DNA of 64,000 nt from Betaproteobacteria bacterium. GTDB taxonomy: Bacteria; Pseudomonadota; Gammaproteobacteria; Burkholderiales; Casimicrobiaceae. Positions 10,050 to 19,491 of the stretch are shown in pieces. The notes under the pieces were generated by a model that did not search any database, was not told the origin of the DNA, and saw nothing but the letters and a program-made list of their open reading frames with translations. Each line of letters begins with the position of its first letter. Positions within the stretch are counted from its first letter, which is position 1. Location: NCBI GenBank assembly GCA_016717855.1, contig JADKEV010000018.1, forward strand, positions 62,001 to 126,000, in the 5' to 3' direction. The position numbers were made by a program, and so were the translations under genes.

Positions 10050-10970
10050 CTAGGCATTCAGCAGCGCGTGCACCTGCGCCGGCGACGGGATCGGCGCCAC
10101 CGCGCCAAAGCCCGTGGTCGAGAGCGCTGCCGCCGCGTTGGCGTAGCGCGCGGCGGCCCGCAACGCATCGCCGGCCGCCAGGCGCGCCAGCAGCGCGCCC
10201 GCAAAGCTGTCCCCGGCGCCGGTCGCATCCACCGCTTCGACCACATGTCCCGGCAAGTGCTCGCGCGGGGCCGCAGGCGCCGGCGCGATCAGCACCCCAT
10301 CCCCCCCCATCTTGAGCAGCACGGCGCGGGCGCCGTGGTGAAAGCACCAGTCGAGGATTGCCCCCGGATCGTCCAGACCGGAGAGCACCCGCGCGTCGTC
10401 CAGGCTGGGGAGGAAGTAATCAGAGAGCCGGATGGTTTCGCAGATCACCGCCCGCGCCCGGGCGAGCGGCCACAGCTTCAGGCGCAGGTTCGAGTCGTAG
10501 GACACGGCGACACGCGCCGCGCGGGCTTCGCCGATCGCGGCGAACACCGTGTCGCAGGCCGGGCCGGAAATCGCCTGGCTGATGCCCGACACATGGAGAA
10601 ACTTCGCCTTCCGGATCAGCGCGAGTGGCAGGTCGCGCGCGGTCATCCGCGCCGCCGCCGATCCGGCGCGCAGGAAATGGAACTGGTGCCCGCTCTGGTC
10701 ATGGGTGACGAAGTACGCGCCGGTATACGCGTCCGGGTCGATTGCGACGCCGGAGACGTCGATCCCTTCGCGCCGCCAGAGGTCGAGGAACAGGCGGCCG
10801 AACGCGTCGTCGCCCAGCCGGGTCACGTAGGCGGCACGTGCGCCCTGCCGCGCCGCCGCTACCGAGAAATTCGACGTGTCGCCGCCGAATCCCTGCAGGT
10901 ATTGCGGCTGCCCCGGCAACGTCTGGTTGAATTCGATCATCGGCTCACCGATTGCCACGATGTCGGTCAT
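10050..10970 (-). CDS. kdgK: PfkB-family sugar kinase, probably 2-keto-3-deoxygluconate kinase
   Basis: A 306-residue ribokinase-fold protein. The N-terminus MTDIVAIGEPMIEFNQ and the GGDTSNFSVAAARQGA motif are typical of KdgK, and the C-terminal PfkB signature DATGAGDSFAGAL holds the catalytic aspartate and anion hole. It would phosphorylate 2-keto-3-deoxygluconate to KDPG with ATP. It lies downstream of a 2-keto-3-deoxygalactonate kinase gene on the same strand (82 bp apart), so both epimeric keto-deoxy acids could be handled. No KDPG or KDPGal aldolase gene is visible in the window. Confidence 0.85.
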   Translation of the reverse strand: MTDIVAIGEPMIEFNQTLPGQPQYLQGFGGDTSNFSVAAARQGARAAYVTRLGDDAFGRLFLDLWRREGIDVSGVAIDPDAYTGAYFVTHDQSGHQFHFLRAGSAAARMTARDLPLALIRKAKFLHVSGISQAISGPACDTVFAAIGEARAARVAVSYDSNLRLKLWPLARARAVICETIRLSDYFLPSLDDARVLSGLDDPGAILDWCFHHGARAVLLKMGGDGVLIAPAPAAPREHLPGHVVEAVDATGAGDSFAGALLARLAAGDALRAAARYANAAAALSTTGFGAVAPIPSPAQVHALLNA

Positions 10971-11052
10971 CGTCGCACCTCTTCAATGTGCCGCGCTGGA
11001 AAGCGGCCGGCTCGAATCCGCGCGGACGCCGGGTGCGCGCCCAGCCGCGGCC

Positions 11053-12021
11053 TCATGCCAGCGACACGCTTTTTTCCACGCGCTCGCCCAGCAGCCCGGC
11101 CTTTTCGGCGATGCGCCAGAGGCCCGAAGCCGCGGGAAACGCCGGCGCCGACGTCGAGGACCAGCCGACGAGCGTGAGCGCGCGCTGGTAGTTCCGCACC
11201 AGCGCCGTCTCGCCCACCAGGGTGACGCCGTCGAACGCGGGCCGGATCGCGTTCAGCGCGCGTTCGGCCGTGTAGATCTCGTGCCCGATCAGTAACCCGG
11301 ACAGGTAGTCGGCGATGCCGGTGGCCGGGAGCTTGTCGAACAGCGGCAGGGTGCGCGCGGAAAAGAGCAGCGAACTCAGCCCGAACGGATCGTTGTGCGC
11401 GTGATTGACCCCGCGCTCGAACGCGTCCGCATCGGGCGCCTCGCCGGTCGGGATCAGCTTGCCCAGGATGCTGTGCGCGACCAGGATCGAATAGAGCTCG
11501 CCGGTCATGAAGGTCCGGATCCAGACGATCCGTCCGTCGACGACGCGCACCCACTTGCTGTGCGTGCCCGGCAGCACGAACAAGCCCGAGCCCTGCTGGC
11601 GTTCCGCGAACGTCAGCGCGCCGAAGATCTGGGTCTCTTCGCCGCGCATCACGTCGGGAATGCCGTCGGGGGCGGTGATCGACACGCCGGGGACGATCCA
11701 CAGCTTGCGCCGCCGGGCGATCTCGACCGGCAGCAGGTGCGCGCTCAGCTCGGCCATGCCGGCCGGGCACGAAACGTAGGGCGCTTCCGCCCAGCCCTGG
11801 CGGCTGCCTATCATCCCGGAGGCCAGGATGGGCGTTTCGGTCCGCACCATCAGCCACGGCCCGCACAGTTCGAGCAGCGCGCCTTCGAAATCCCCGTCCT
11901 TGACGTTGAGCACACCCAGCGGCGCGGAGCGCTGGCCGATAACTTCACTTTCCTCGGCCATCAGGTAGGCGCGGGCGGAAGTGGTGCCCCAGTCGAGTGC
12001 GATGAGTTTGGGTGTGGGCAT
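11053..12021 (-). CDS. dgoK: 2-dehydro-3-deoxygalactonokinase
   Basis: The start MPTPKLIALDWGTTSARAYL (12021) places the family's N-terminal phosphate-binding DWGTTS motif correctly, and an ATG 39 bp upstream is less likely. The 322-residue protein keeps other DgoK landmarks: SGMIGSRQGWAEAPY, MRGEETQIFGAL and the LPGTHSKWV motif near the middle. It phosphorylates 2-dehydro-3-deoxy-D-galactonate in the DeLey-Doudoroff galactose pathway. DgoK normally sits beside the aldolase DgoA, but here the neighbour is a KdgK-like kinase, so the aldolase must be encoded elsewhere. Confidence 0.92.
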   Translation of the reverse strand: MPTPKLIALDWGTTSARAYLMAEESEVIGQRSAPLGVLNVKDGDFEGALLELCGPWLMVRTETPILASGMIGSRQGWAEAPYVSCPAGMAELSAHLLPVEIARRRKLWIVPGVSITAPDGIPDVMRGEETQIFGALTFAERQQGSGLFVLPGTHSKWVRVVDGRIVWIRTFMTGELYSILVAHSILGKLIPTGEAPDADAFERGVNHAHNDPFGLSSLLFSARTLPLFDKLPATGIADYLSGLLIGHEIYTAERALNAIRPAFDGVTLVGETALVRNYQRALTLVGWSSTSAPAFPAASGLWRIAEKAGLLGERVEKSVSLA

Positions 12022-12101
12022 GCTCGGATGTGCGATTGGTAATCGCCCCAAGCCTAACATCGGCGGCTGTCCCTGCCAACTGCGTCAGACCAGCGGCCGC
12101 C

Positions 12102-13716
12102 TCATGCCCTGCCCCAGCTGCGCCGGTCGCGCCAGACTTCGCGCGCCGCGTTGTGCCCAGGGGCGCCGGTGACGCCGCCACCGGGGTGGGCGCCGGCCCC
12201 GCACAGGTAGAGCCCCGGCACGGGCATCCGGTAGTCCGCGTGGCCCAATGCCGGGCGGGCGCTGAACAGCTGGTTCAGCGACAGCTTGCCGTGGGAGATG
12301 TCGCCGCCGACCAGCCCGAACTTGCGTTCCAGGTCCAGGCGGCGAGTGGATCTGGCGGGCGATCACGCTGGCGCCGAAGTTCGGCGCGTAGCGGTTCACC
12401 GTGTCGACCACGCAGTCGGCCGCGCGCTCGCGCACGTCGTCCCAGTGCAGGCCGCCGGGCAGCGCATGGCGAAAATGCTGGCAGAACAGGCTGGCGACGT
12501 GCATGCCCGGCGGCGCCAGCGTGCCATCGATGGTCGAGGGAACCAGCAGTTCGACGATGGGCGCCGGCGACCAGCCGGTGGCCCGCGCCTCCACGTACGC
12601 GCGCTCCATGTAGTCCAGCGAGGGCGCCATGATGATGCCCGAGCCGTGATGCGGCTGCGCCGACCTGCCGGGCGCGCAGGTGAAATCGGGAAGTTCCTTC
12701 AGCGCGACGTTCATCCGGAACGTCGCCGATTCGCACTGGTAGTGCTCGAAACGGTCGAGGTCGAACCGCGCCCGCGCCTCTTCGTCCAGCATCTTGGTGA
12801 GCAGCAGGCGCGGATTGACGTTGGCGATAACAGCCTTCGCGGCGAGTTCGGTGCCATCGTCGAGCCGGACGCCGCGCGCGCGGTGCCGCGCATCCAGCAG
12901 CACCTGCGCCACCGGCGCCGACGTCGTGATCGCCACGCCGCGCGCGCGCGCCTCGGCGGCCATCGCCTGCGTGATCGCGCCCATCCCGCCGATCGCGTGC
13001 CCCCAGGCGCCCTTCTTGCCATTGACCTCGCCGAAGACGTGATGCAGCAGCACGTAGGCGGTGCCTTGCGCGTACGGGGACGCGAAATTGCCGACCACGG
13101 CATCGAAGCCGAAGCAGGCCTTGATGGGCACCGACTCGAACCAGCGGTCCAGCCAGTCGCCCGCGCTCATCGTGAACACGTCGAGCACGTCGCGCCGCGC
13201 CCGCATGTCCAGCGCCTTGAACCGCTGCGCCGAGCGCCAGGCCTGCAGGATGTCGTGGATGCCGCCGCCGAAGTTGGGCGGCGTCTCCAGCACCAGTTCG
13301 CGCAGCACGTCGGCGATCCGCTCGAGCGTCTCGTAATACGCTGGCAGGGCGGCAGCGTCGCGCCGCGAATGCCGCGCGACGTCCGCCTGCGTCGCCGCCA
13401 GCCCGCCGCCCACCCGCAGCGAGTCGCCGTCGGGCAGCGGCAGGAAGTTGGCCAGCGGCCGCTCGACGACGACCAGGCCGTGCTCCGCCAGCCGCAGGTC
13501 GCGCACGACGCGCGGATGCAGCAGGCTCACCGTATACGCGGCGGTTGAGTTGCGAAAACCGGGATGAAACTCCTCGGTGACCGCGGCGCCGCCCACCACG
13601 GCGCGGGCCTCGAGTATCCGCACGCGCACCCCGTGCGCCGCGAGGTAACAGGCGCACACCAGCCCGTTGTGGCCGCCTCCGATGATCAGGACGTCGTCCG
13701 GCGCCGCGCCCTTCAT
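12102..13716 (-). CDS. CrtI/PYROXD2-like FAD-dependent oxidoreductase, frameshifted near the C-terminus
   Basis: The N-terminus has the FAD-binding dinucleotide motif VLIIGGGHNGLVCACYLA, followed by the phytoene-dehydrogenase-like TEEFHPGFRNSTAAYTVSLL. Family members end in a second flavin-contact motif rich in Gly-His. Here that motif (AGAHPGGGVTGAPGHNAARE) lies in another frame, entered after RQIHSP near 12338-12343 by removing one C. The repaired protein is about 537 residues and stops at 12102-12104. Without the repair the tail is an arginine-rich nonsense stretch. The substrate is unknown: the family covers carotenoid desaturases but also many non-carotenoid enzymes, and no carotenoid genes are nearby. 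A Rieske gene follows it upstream on the same strand. Confidence 0.85.
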
Positions 13717-13743
13717 CGCGCGCGGCTCACGGCATGCCGCGAT

Positions 13744-14448
13744 TCAGCATTGCACCGTCTGCCGGCAGACCTGCGCCATCTCCCGGCAGGCTGTCGTGGC
13801 GCCGACCGGGCGCTGCGCGCCGCCCGTGCCGTGGTCGATGCCCAGCTTGAATTCGTACTTGGCGAAGAACGCGTCGAACTGCTCGACGCCGGCGGTGCCG
13901 ACAGCGGCCAGACCGTCGGTCCGCGTATCGTATTCCAGCACGACGGCGGCCAGCGGCTGTGGCGCCGGACCGCCCACGACTTTCGCGCCGGCGGCCGGGT
14001 CGTAGATGCTGTGCTCGGCGCAGCAGTGGATGACGCCGCCCCTGGCGGTCGGCGATTCGCGCTCCTGGTAGCGGATGAAGCTGATCTCCTTCGCCGGATA
14101 CGCGAGCTTGTGCGCGCAGATAGCGGAGTAGGCGACGATTGCGCGCCCGGGCCCCACGCCGCCGTCCCAGCCGTGGCGCCGGCCGTCGCCGGCCACCCAT
14201 TCCGCGGGCGCCGCGGGCCGCCCGAGGCTGAGCAGGAAGCATGGCGTCCCGGCGTACGGAAAGTTGAACAGGTAATTGCGATGCGCCACCAGCCGCTTCG
14301 CCCGGATCGGGTCGCCGTACTCGTCTACCAGCCGCGCCCGCGGGTATGCCTTGACCGGTTGCCCCGCGCGCGCCTGCGCCAGCGCCCGGGCCACGCCCGC
14401 CGCGCCGCCGGCGAAGGCGCAGGTGCGCAGGAAGGTCCGTCGCTCCAT
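13744..14448 (-). CDS. Tat-exported Rieske [2Fe-2S] protein
   Basis: The 234-residue protein opens with a twin-arginine leader, MERRTFLRTCAFAGGAAGVA. The Rieske cluster ligands are present as CAH at about residue 110 and CAEH within IHCCAEHSIYD at about residue 146, fitting the CxH-CxxH pattern. It should therefore hold a high-potential 2Fe-2S cluster in the periplasm. It is not next to cytochrome b or c1 genes, so it is not the normal bc1 Rieske subunit. Its genomic partner is the FAD oxidoreductase immediately downstream, and it may accept electrons from a periplasmic or membrane donor. The C-terminal third has three extra cysteines of unknown role. Confidence 0.8.
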   Translation of the reverse strand: MERRTFLRTCAFAGGAAGVARALAQARAGQPVKAYPRARLVDEYGDPIRAKRLVAHRNYLFNFPYAGTPCFLLSLGRPAAPAEWVAGDGRRHGWDGGVGPGRAIVAYSAICAHKLAYPAKEISFIRYQERESPTARGGVIHCCAEHSIYDPAAGAKVVGGPAPQPLAAVVLEYDTRTDGLAAVGTAGVEQFDAFFAKYEFKLGIDHGTGGAQRPVGATTACREMAQVCRQTVQC

Positions 14449-14461
14449 CGCCGGCCCGCGC

Positions 14462-15421
14462 CTAGGCGCGCAGCAGTTCCCGGACGTGCGCCGCGGCGCT
14501 CAGCGCCAGCGCGCGCAGGTTGTACCCGCCTTCGAGCGTGGAGACGACCCGGCCCCTGGCATGCTTGTCGGCGACCCGCATCAGTTCCCGCGTGACCCAC
14601 GCGTAGTCGTCCTCGCTGAAATTCAGGCCGGCCATGTCGTCGTCGCGATGGGCGTCGAAGCCGGCGGAAATGAAGATCATCTCGGGCCGGAAACGCGTGA
14701 GCGCGGGCAGCCACTGGTGCAGGACTTCCTCCCGGAAGGCGAGGCCGTTGGCGCCGGCGCGCAGCGGCACGTTGATCATGTTGGCGGCGGGCTGGTCGGT
14801 GCCCGAGTACGGATAGAACGGATGCTGGAAGGTCGACACCATCAGCACCCGCTGGTCGCCGGCGAACATCTGCTCGGTGCCGTTGCCGTGATGGACGTCG
14901 AAGTCGACGACGGCGACCCGGTTCAGGCCGTGGGCTTCGAGCGCATGGGCGATGCCCACGCCGATGTTGTTGAAGATGCAGAAGCCCATCGCCCGCGTGG
15001 CCTCGGCGTGGTGGCCCGGCGGCCGGACCATGCAGAACGCGTTGTCAACGGTGCGTGCCAGCACCGCGTCGGTCGCGGCGATCACGGCGCCCGCGGCGCG
15101 CAGCGCGGCCTCGACCGAGTGGGGATTGAGGGCGGTATCGGGATCGATCTGCACGTAGCCTTCGTCCGGGCTCGCCTCGACGATGGCCGTCACGTAATCG
15201 CGCGGATGCACGCGCTCGAGTTCCGCTTCCGTTGCCAGCGGCGCCGGCATCCGGTGCAGCTTCCCCGCCAGGCCGCTGTTGACGAACTCCTCGGCGATGG
15301 CGTGCAGCCGGGCCGGCCGCTCCGGGTGCCATTCGCCCATCTCATGCCGCCCGCACGCCTCGTGGGTGATCCAGCCAGTACGCCGGCGCCGCCGTTCGAG
15401 TAAACTGTCGTTCAATGCCAT
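14462..15421 (-). CDS. Histone-deacetylase-family (acetylpolyamine amidohydrolase-like) enzyme
   Basis: The 319-residue protein has all zinc-hydrolase motifs of the HDAC/AcuC/APAH family: HPERPARL near the start, RPPGHHAE (the catalytic His pair), VDFDVHHGNGTE (zinc Asp and His), SAGFDAHRDD (zinc Asp) and LEGGYN at the end. It would hydrolyse an acetylated amine. Bacterial members act on acetylpolyamines, acetoin or acetylated proteins, and the substrate here is unknown. It diverges from the moxR gene with only 19 bp between the two start codons, so the promoters must lie inside each other's coding regions or overlap. The alternative upstream extension is antisense of moxR and was ignored. 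Confidence 0.88.
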   Translation of the reverse strand: MALNDSLLERRRRRTGWITHEACGRHEMGEWHPERPARLHAIAEEFVNSGLAGKLHRMPAPLATEAELERVHPRDYVTAIVEASPDEGYVQIDPDTALNPHSVEAALRAAGAVIAATDAVLARTVDNAFCMVRPPGHHAEATRAMGFCIFNNIGVGIAHALEAHGLNRVAVVDFDVHHGNGTEQMFAGDQRVLMVSTFQHPFYPYSGTDQPAANMINVPLRAGANGLAFREEVLHQWLPALTRFRPEMIFISAGFDAHRDDDMAGLNFSEDDYAWVTRELMRVADKHARGRVVSTLEGGYNLRALALSAAAHVRELLRA

Positions 15422-15440
15422 TGTCCTTAAACGGGGCCCT

Positions 15441-16405
15441 ATGAAATTGCCATTCCCCGCCCACGCGGACGCCGTTTCGCACGTAGTGCCCGCCGTCGCT
15501 GGCACCGACCTGTTGCAGCGGCTGACCACGCAAATCGAAGCCATTGTTGTAGGCGCGCCACATGCGGTGCGGCTGGCGCTGGCCTGCCTGATCGGTCGCG
15601 GGCACCTGCTGATCGAGGACCTCCCCGGCGTGGGCAAGACCACGCTGGCGCAGACGCTGGCCACGACCCTGGGGCTCAGTTTTCAACGCGTGCAGTTTAC
15701 CAGCGATCTTCTGCCGGCGGACATACTGGGAGTCTCCGTCTACAACACGCAGACGGGAACGTTTACGTTCCATCCAGGCCCGATTTTTTCCTCGGTGCTG
15801 CTGGCCGACGAAATCAACCGCGCCCCGCCCAAGACGCAAAGCGCGCTGCTCGAGGCGATGGAAGAACGGCAGGTCAGCGTCGAGGGTGCGACGCGCCCGC
15901 TGCCCGATCCGTTTTTCGTGATCGCCACGCAGAACCCCACCGAGCAGGCCGGCGTCTTTCCACTGCCCGAATCGCAGCTCGACCGATTTCTGCTGCGCAT
16001 CAGCCTGGGCTTTCCCGATGCCCGCGCCGAGCGGGAACTGCTGACGGGCGGCGACCGCCGCGCGCGGCTGGCGCATCTGTCCGCGGTCATCACGCCGGCC
16101 CGGCTGCGCGAATTGCAGCACGAGGCGCAGCGCGCGCATGTCTCGGCGGCGTTGCTTGACTACGTGCAGGCCCTGCTGGCCGCGACGCGCACCCGGGCCG
16201 CGCCCGGCCTGTCGCCCCGCGCGGGGCTGATGCTGCTGGCGGCAGCGCGGGCCTGGAGCCTGCTGGCCGGCCGCGCCTACGTGCTGCCGGAGGATCTGCA
16301 AGCCGTGTTCGTCCCCGCGACCGCGCACCGCCTGACGCATTCGCGGCTCGGCGCCCGGGCGGCGAGGAAATCGCGCAGGAGATCCTGCGCACCGTCCCGG
16401 TCTGA
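15441..16405 (+). CDS. MoxR-family AAA+ ATPase, frameshifted near its C-terminus
   Basis: Walker A reads LPGVGKTTLAQ and Walker B LLADEINRAPPKTQSALLEAMEE, followed by sensor 1 (FVIATQNPTEQAGVFPLPESQLDRF), the classic MoxR core. Near 16352-16358 the frame slips. The proper ending GGEEIAQEILRTVPV, with a stop at 16403-16405, is restored by adding one C to the GCCCGGG run, giving about 321 residues. MoxR ATPases act as chaperones for von Willebrand or metal-containing partners. Here the gene leads a compact operon with a DUF58 protein and a membrane transglutaminase, an arrangement widespread in proteobacteria. Confidence 0.9.
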
Positions 16406-16417
16406 GCGTTCCCGCCC

Positions 16418-17392
16418 ATGTCCGCGCAGACTGCACCCGCAGGCCGCTGGCAGCAGTTGCGCACCCGCTGGTGGCGGCTGGCGCCGACCGACGCCGGCGC
16501 GGTGCAGCTCACGCACCGCCGCATCTACATCCTGCCGACGCGACGCGGCATCGCCTTCCTGTGCACGCTGCTGCTGATGTTGCTGGGCGCGCTCAACTAC
16601 GCCCTCTCCCTGGGCTTCGTGTTCACCTTCCTGCTGGGCGGCATGTTCCACGCGGCGTTGCTGCAGGCCTACCGCCAACTGCGCGCGGTGCAACTCGCGG
16701 CCGGCGACGAGCCGGAGACGTTCGCCGGCGACGTCGCGCGCTTCGCGCCGGTGGTGACCAACACCGACAAGGCGACGCCACTGCATTGCCTCCTGACTGC
16801 GGGCGGCGCCACCCAGACGCTGCGGGTCGAACCGGGGAGCGCGGCGTTGGCCCGGCTGGCACTGCCGGCTGCCGCGCGCGGCCGTCTGCCGCTGGGCCGC
16901 ATCACGCTCGCGAGCAGCTATCCGCTGGGGCTGTGGCGGGCCTGGAGCTATATCCACTTCCCGCTAGCGGCGTGGGTCTACCCGCAACCGGAGGCCGCGC
17001 CGCCGCCCTTGCCGATGCAGGGCGCCGGCGCCGGCGAAGGCCACACGCTGGCGGCCGGCAGCGAGGAATTTTCCGGGCTGCGCCGCTACGAGGCCGGCGA
17101 CACGCCGCGTCAGATCGCGTGGAAGGCGCTCGCGCGCGGCGCCGGGCTGCACAGCAAGGAATTCGCGGGCAGCGCGCGCGGCCACTGCCTGCTCGACTGG
17201 CAGCACCTGCCGGCGGCGCTGGACACGGAAGCACGGCTGTCGCGGCTGACCGCCTGGGTGCTGGCCGCCGAACATGCGCAGATCGACTACGCGCTGAACA
17301 TCCCCGGGCTCGCCGCGCCGCTCGCGCGCGGGCCGGCGCAGCGCGCGCTGTGCCTCCGGGCGCTCGCGGCCTTTCCGGCCGACCACGCATGA
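16418..17392 (+). CDS. DUF58-domain membrane protein
   Basis: This 324-residue protein has two N-terminal membrane helices (about residues 44-62 and 65-85), then a periplasm-like beta domain, and the DUF58 signature SEEFSGLRRYEAGDTPRQIAWKALAR at about 212-237. DUF58 proteins share a von Willebrand-like fold and work with MoxR ATPases, and their precise role is not established. It starts 12 bp after the repaired moxR stop, and its own stop overlaps the start of the transglutaminase gene (ATGA), so translation of the three genes is likely coupled. Confidence 0.9.
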   Translation: MSAQTAPAGRWQQLRTRWWRLAPTDAGAVQLTHRRIYILPTRRGIAFLCTLLLMLLGALNYALSLGFVFTFLLGGMFHAALLQAYRQLRAVQLAAGDEPETFAGDVARFAPVVTNTDKATPLHCLLTAGGATQTLRVEPGSAALARLALPAAARGRLPLGRITLASSYPLGLWRAWSYIHFPLAAWVYPQPEAAPPPLPMQGAGAGEGHTLAAGSEEFSGLRRYEAGDTPRQIAWKALARGAGLHSKEFAGSARGHCLLDWQHLPAALDTEARLSRLTAWVLAAEHAQIDYALNIPGLAAPLARGPAQRALCLRALAAFPADHA

Positions 17393-19464
17393 GCTCCCTC
17401 GCCACGCGCGCCGGCTTCCGCTGGTTGTCCGCCAAGCCACTGACGAGCCCCGTCCTCGAGTCGCGGGTCCTGCTGGTGCTGGCCGGGTTGCTGGCGCTGG
17501 CGCAGTTGCCGCTGGTCACGGGCCTGCCGGTCTGGCTCAGCACACTCGGCATCGGCATGATCCTGCTGCGCGTGGCGCTGGTGCGGCGCGGCCGGCCGAC
17601 GCCGGCGTCGTACTGGCTGGTGCCCGTGGTCATCGCCGGGGGACTGGCGATACGCTGGCACTACGGCTACTTCTTCGGCCGCGATCCCGGCGTCGCGCTG
17701 CTCTTCCTGATGGCCGGGCTCAAGTTCATGGAGACCCGCACCGAGCGCGACGGCACGCTGGTCGTCTGCCTCGCCGCCTTCCTCGCGCTCACGCAGTTCC
17801 TCTACGAACAGTCGCTGCCCTCGGCGCTGATCCTGGTCGTCACTGTCCTTTACATCGCATTCGCGCTGCATGCCCTCTCCGGGTCCTGGGCACATGCGGC
17901 CGACGGCGTCTCGGCGCTCGCCGCGCTGCGGCCGCTGTTCCGGCTGGCCGGCGTCATGGTGCTGCAAAGCGTGCCGCTCGCGCTGTTGCTGTTCCTGGTG
18001 TTTCCGCGCCTGTCGTCGCCGTTGTGGGGCCTGCCCACCGACCCCGGCGCCAAGTCCGGCCTGTCGGAGCACATGGAGCCCGGCGCCATCAGCGAACTCT
18101 CGCTGTCCGACGAGATCGCGTTCCGGGTCGAATTCGCTGACAAGGCGCGCATCCCGCCCAACTCGGCCCGTTACTGGCGCGGTCCCGTCCTGTCGCAGTT
18201 CGACGGCCGCGTGTGGCGCACGACCGCACGTCCCGGGCCCGGCGCGATCGTGTCCGCCGGCGGGCCGCCGGTCGGGTACCTGGTCACGCTGGAACCCCAT
18301 CACCAGCGGTGGCTGTTCGCGCTCGACCTGCCGGCCGCGCTGCCGGCCAGCGACAACGGCGGACCGCTGCACGGCGCGTTCCTGACTCGCGAACAGCAAC
18401 TGCTGTCGGTCCCGCTGGTGGCCTCGCGGCTGATCTACCGGCAAAGCTCGGTGCTGGCCGACCGGCACGGCGGGGCGGACGAGGCGGAGCTCGGGCGCCT
18501 GTTGCGCCTCCCGGGTCGCGGCAATCCGCAGTCCCGCGCCTTCGCGGTCGAGGAACGGCGCCTGGCCGGCAACGACAGCGCCTTCGTGCAGGCGGTGCTG
18601 CGGCGCTTCAACCGGGACACGTACCGCTACACGCTGTCGCCGGACGAAGTCGGCACGGACGCCGTCGACGACTTCCTGTTCAAGACCAAGAGCGGCTTTT
18701 GCGAGCACTATGCCGGCGCGTTCGCGCTGCTGATGCGCGCCGCGGGCATCCCGGCGCGCGTCGTCACCGGCTACCTGGGCGGCGAGATCAATCCGGCCAG
18801 CGGCACGATGGTGATCCGCCAGTCGGATGCGCACGCCTGGACCGAAGTGTGGATAGACGGCCTCTGGCGCCGCGTCGACCCGACCGCGGCCGTCTCGCCC
18901 GAACGGGTCGAGCGCGGGCTGTCGGCGGCGATGCCGCCCGGCGAGCGCGTGCCGTTCCTCTCCCGCGCCGAATGGTCGTGGCTGCGCGCGGTGCAATGGC
19001 GCTGGGACGCGGTCAATCACAACTGGCAGAAGTGGGTGATCGGCTTCAATCACGACCGCCAGCAGTCGCTGTTCTCGGAACTCGGCTGGCCGAAACCGGA
19101 ACCCTGGCAGATCGCCGGACTGATCATGGGCGCGTTCGCCGCCTGGGGGCTGGGCTACCTGGCGTGGTGGCAATGGCGCCAGCGCATCCGTACCGGCGAC
19201 CCGCTCGAGCGGACGTGGCTCGCGATCAACCGCCGCCTCGCCCGCGCCGGCCTGCCGCGCGGCGCGGCCGAAGGTCCGATTGCGTATGGCGAGCGCCTGT
19301 GCACGCGCTGGCCGCAGCATGCGGCGTTGTGGCGGGAACTGGCGGGCAGTTATGCGCTGGCGCGGTATGGGGAGGGTGATCAGGGCGCGGGCGCAAGGCG
19401 GGTGCAGCGGATCGCGCAGGCCATTCGCAGCCTGGGTCTCGACAAGGGTCCGGCCACCGGATAG
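17389..19464 (+). CDS. tgpA: TgpA-like membrane transglutaminase
   Basis: The 691-residue protein starts at the ATG overlapping the DUF58 stop. It has a block of five or six membrane helices (about residues 25-190), a large periplasmic part with a transglutaminase core, and one more helix at about 560-580. The papain-like triad is visible: Cys in KSGFCEHYAGAFA, His in DAHAWTEVW and Asp in RRVDPTAAV. TgpA of Pseudomonas, the best-studied relative, is essential and has periplasmic transglutaminase activity. The substrate is unknown but cell-envelope proteins are likely. A C-terminal DUF4129-like tail follows the last helix. Confidence 0.92.
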   Translation: MSSLATRAGFRWLSAKPLTSPVLESRVLLVLAGLLALAQLPLVTGLPVWLSTLGIGMILLRVALVRRGRPTPASYWLVPVVIAGGLAIRWHYGYFFGRDPGVALLFLMAGLKFMETRTERDGTLVVCLAAFLALTQFLYEQSLPSALILVVTVLYIAFALHALSGSWAHAADGVSALAALRPLFRLAGVMVLQSVPLALLLFLVFPRLSSPLWGLPTDPGAKSGLSEHMEPGAISELSLSDEIAFRVEFADKARIPPNSARYWRGPVLSQFDGRVWRTTARPGPGAIVSAGGPPVGYLVTLEPHHQRWLFALDLPAALPASDNGGPLHGAFLTREQQLLSVPLVASRLIYRQSSVLADRHGGADEAELGRLLRLPGRGNPQSRAFAVEERRLAGNDSAFVQAVLRRFNRDTYRYTLSPDEVGTDAVDDFLFKTKSGFCEHYAGAFALLMRAAGIPARVVTGYLGGEINPASGTMVIRQSDAHAWTEVWIDGLWRRVDPTAAVSPERVERGLSAAMPPGERVPFLSRAEWSWLRAVQWRWDAVNHNWQKWVIGFNHDRQQSLFSELGWPKPEPWQIAGLIMGAFAAWGLGYLAWWQWRQRIRTGDPLERTWLAINRRLARAGLPRGAAEGPIAYGERLCTRWPQHAALWRELAGSYALARYGEGDQGAGARRVQRIAQAIRSLGLDKGPATG

Positions 19465-19491
19465 CGCGCCTGAACGGCACGGTCCACCGCC

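Noticed and set aside
13744..14448. The Rieske gene as part of a cytochrome bc1 complex
   Set aside because: No cytochrome b or c1 gene is adjacent and the protein has a different C-terminus.
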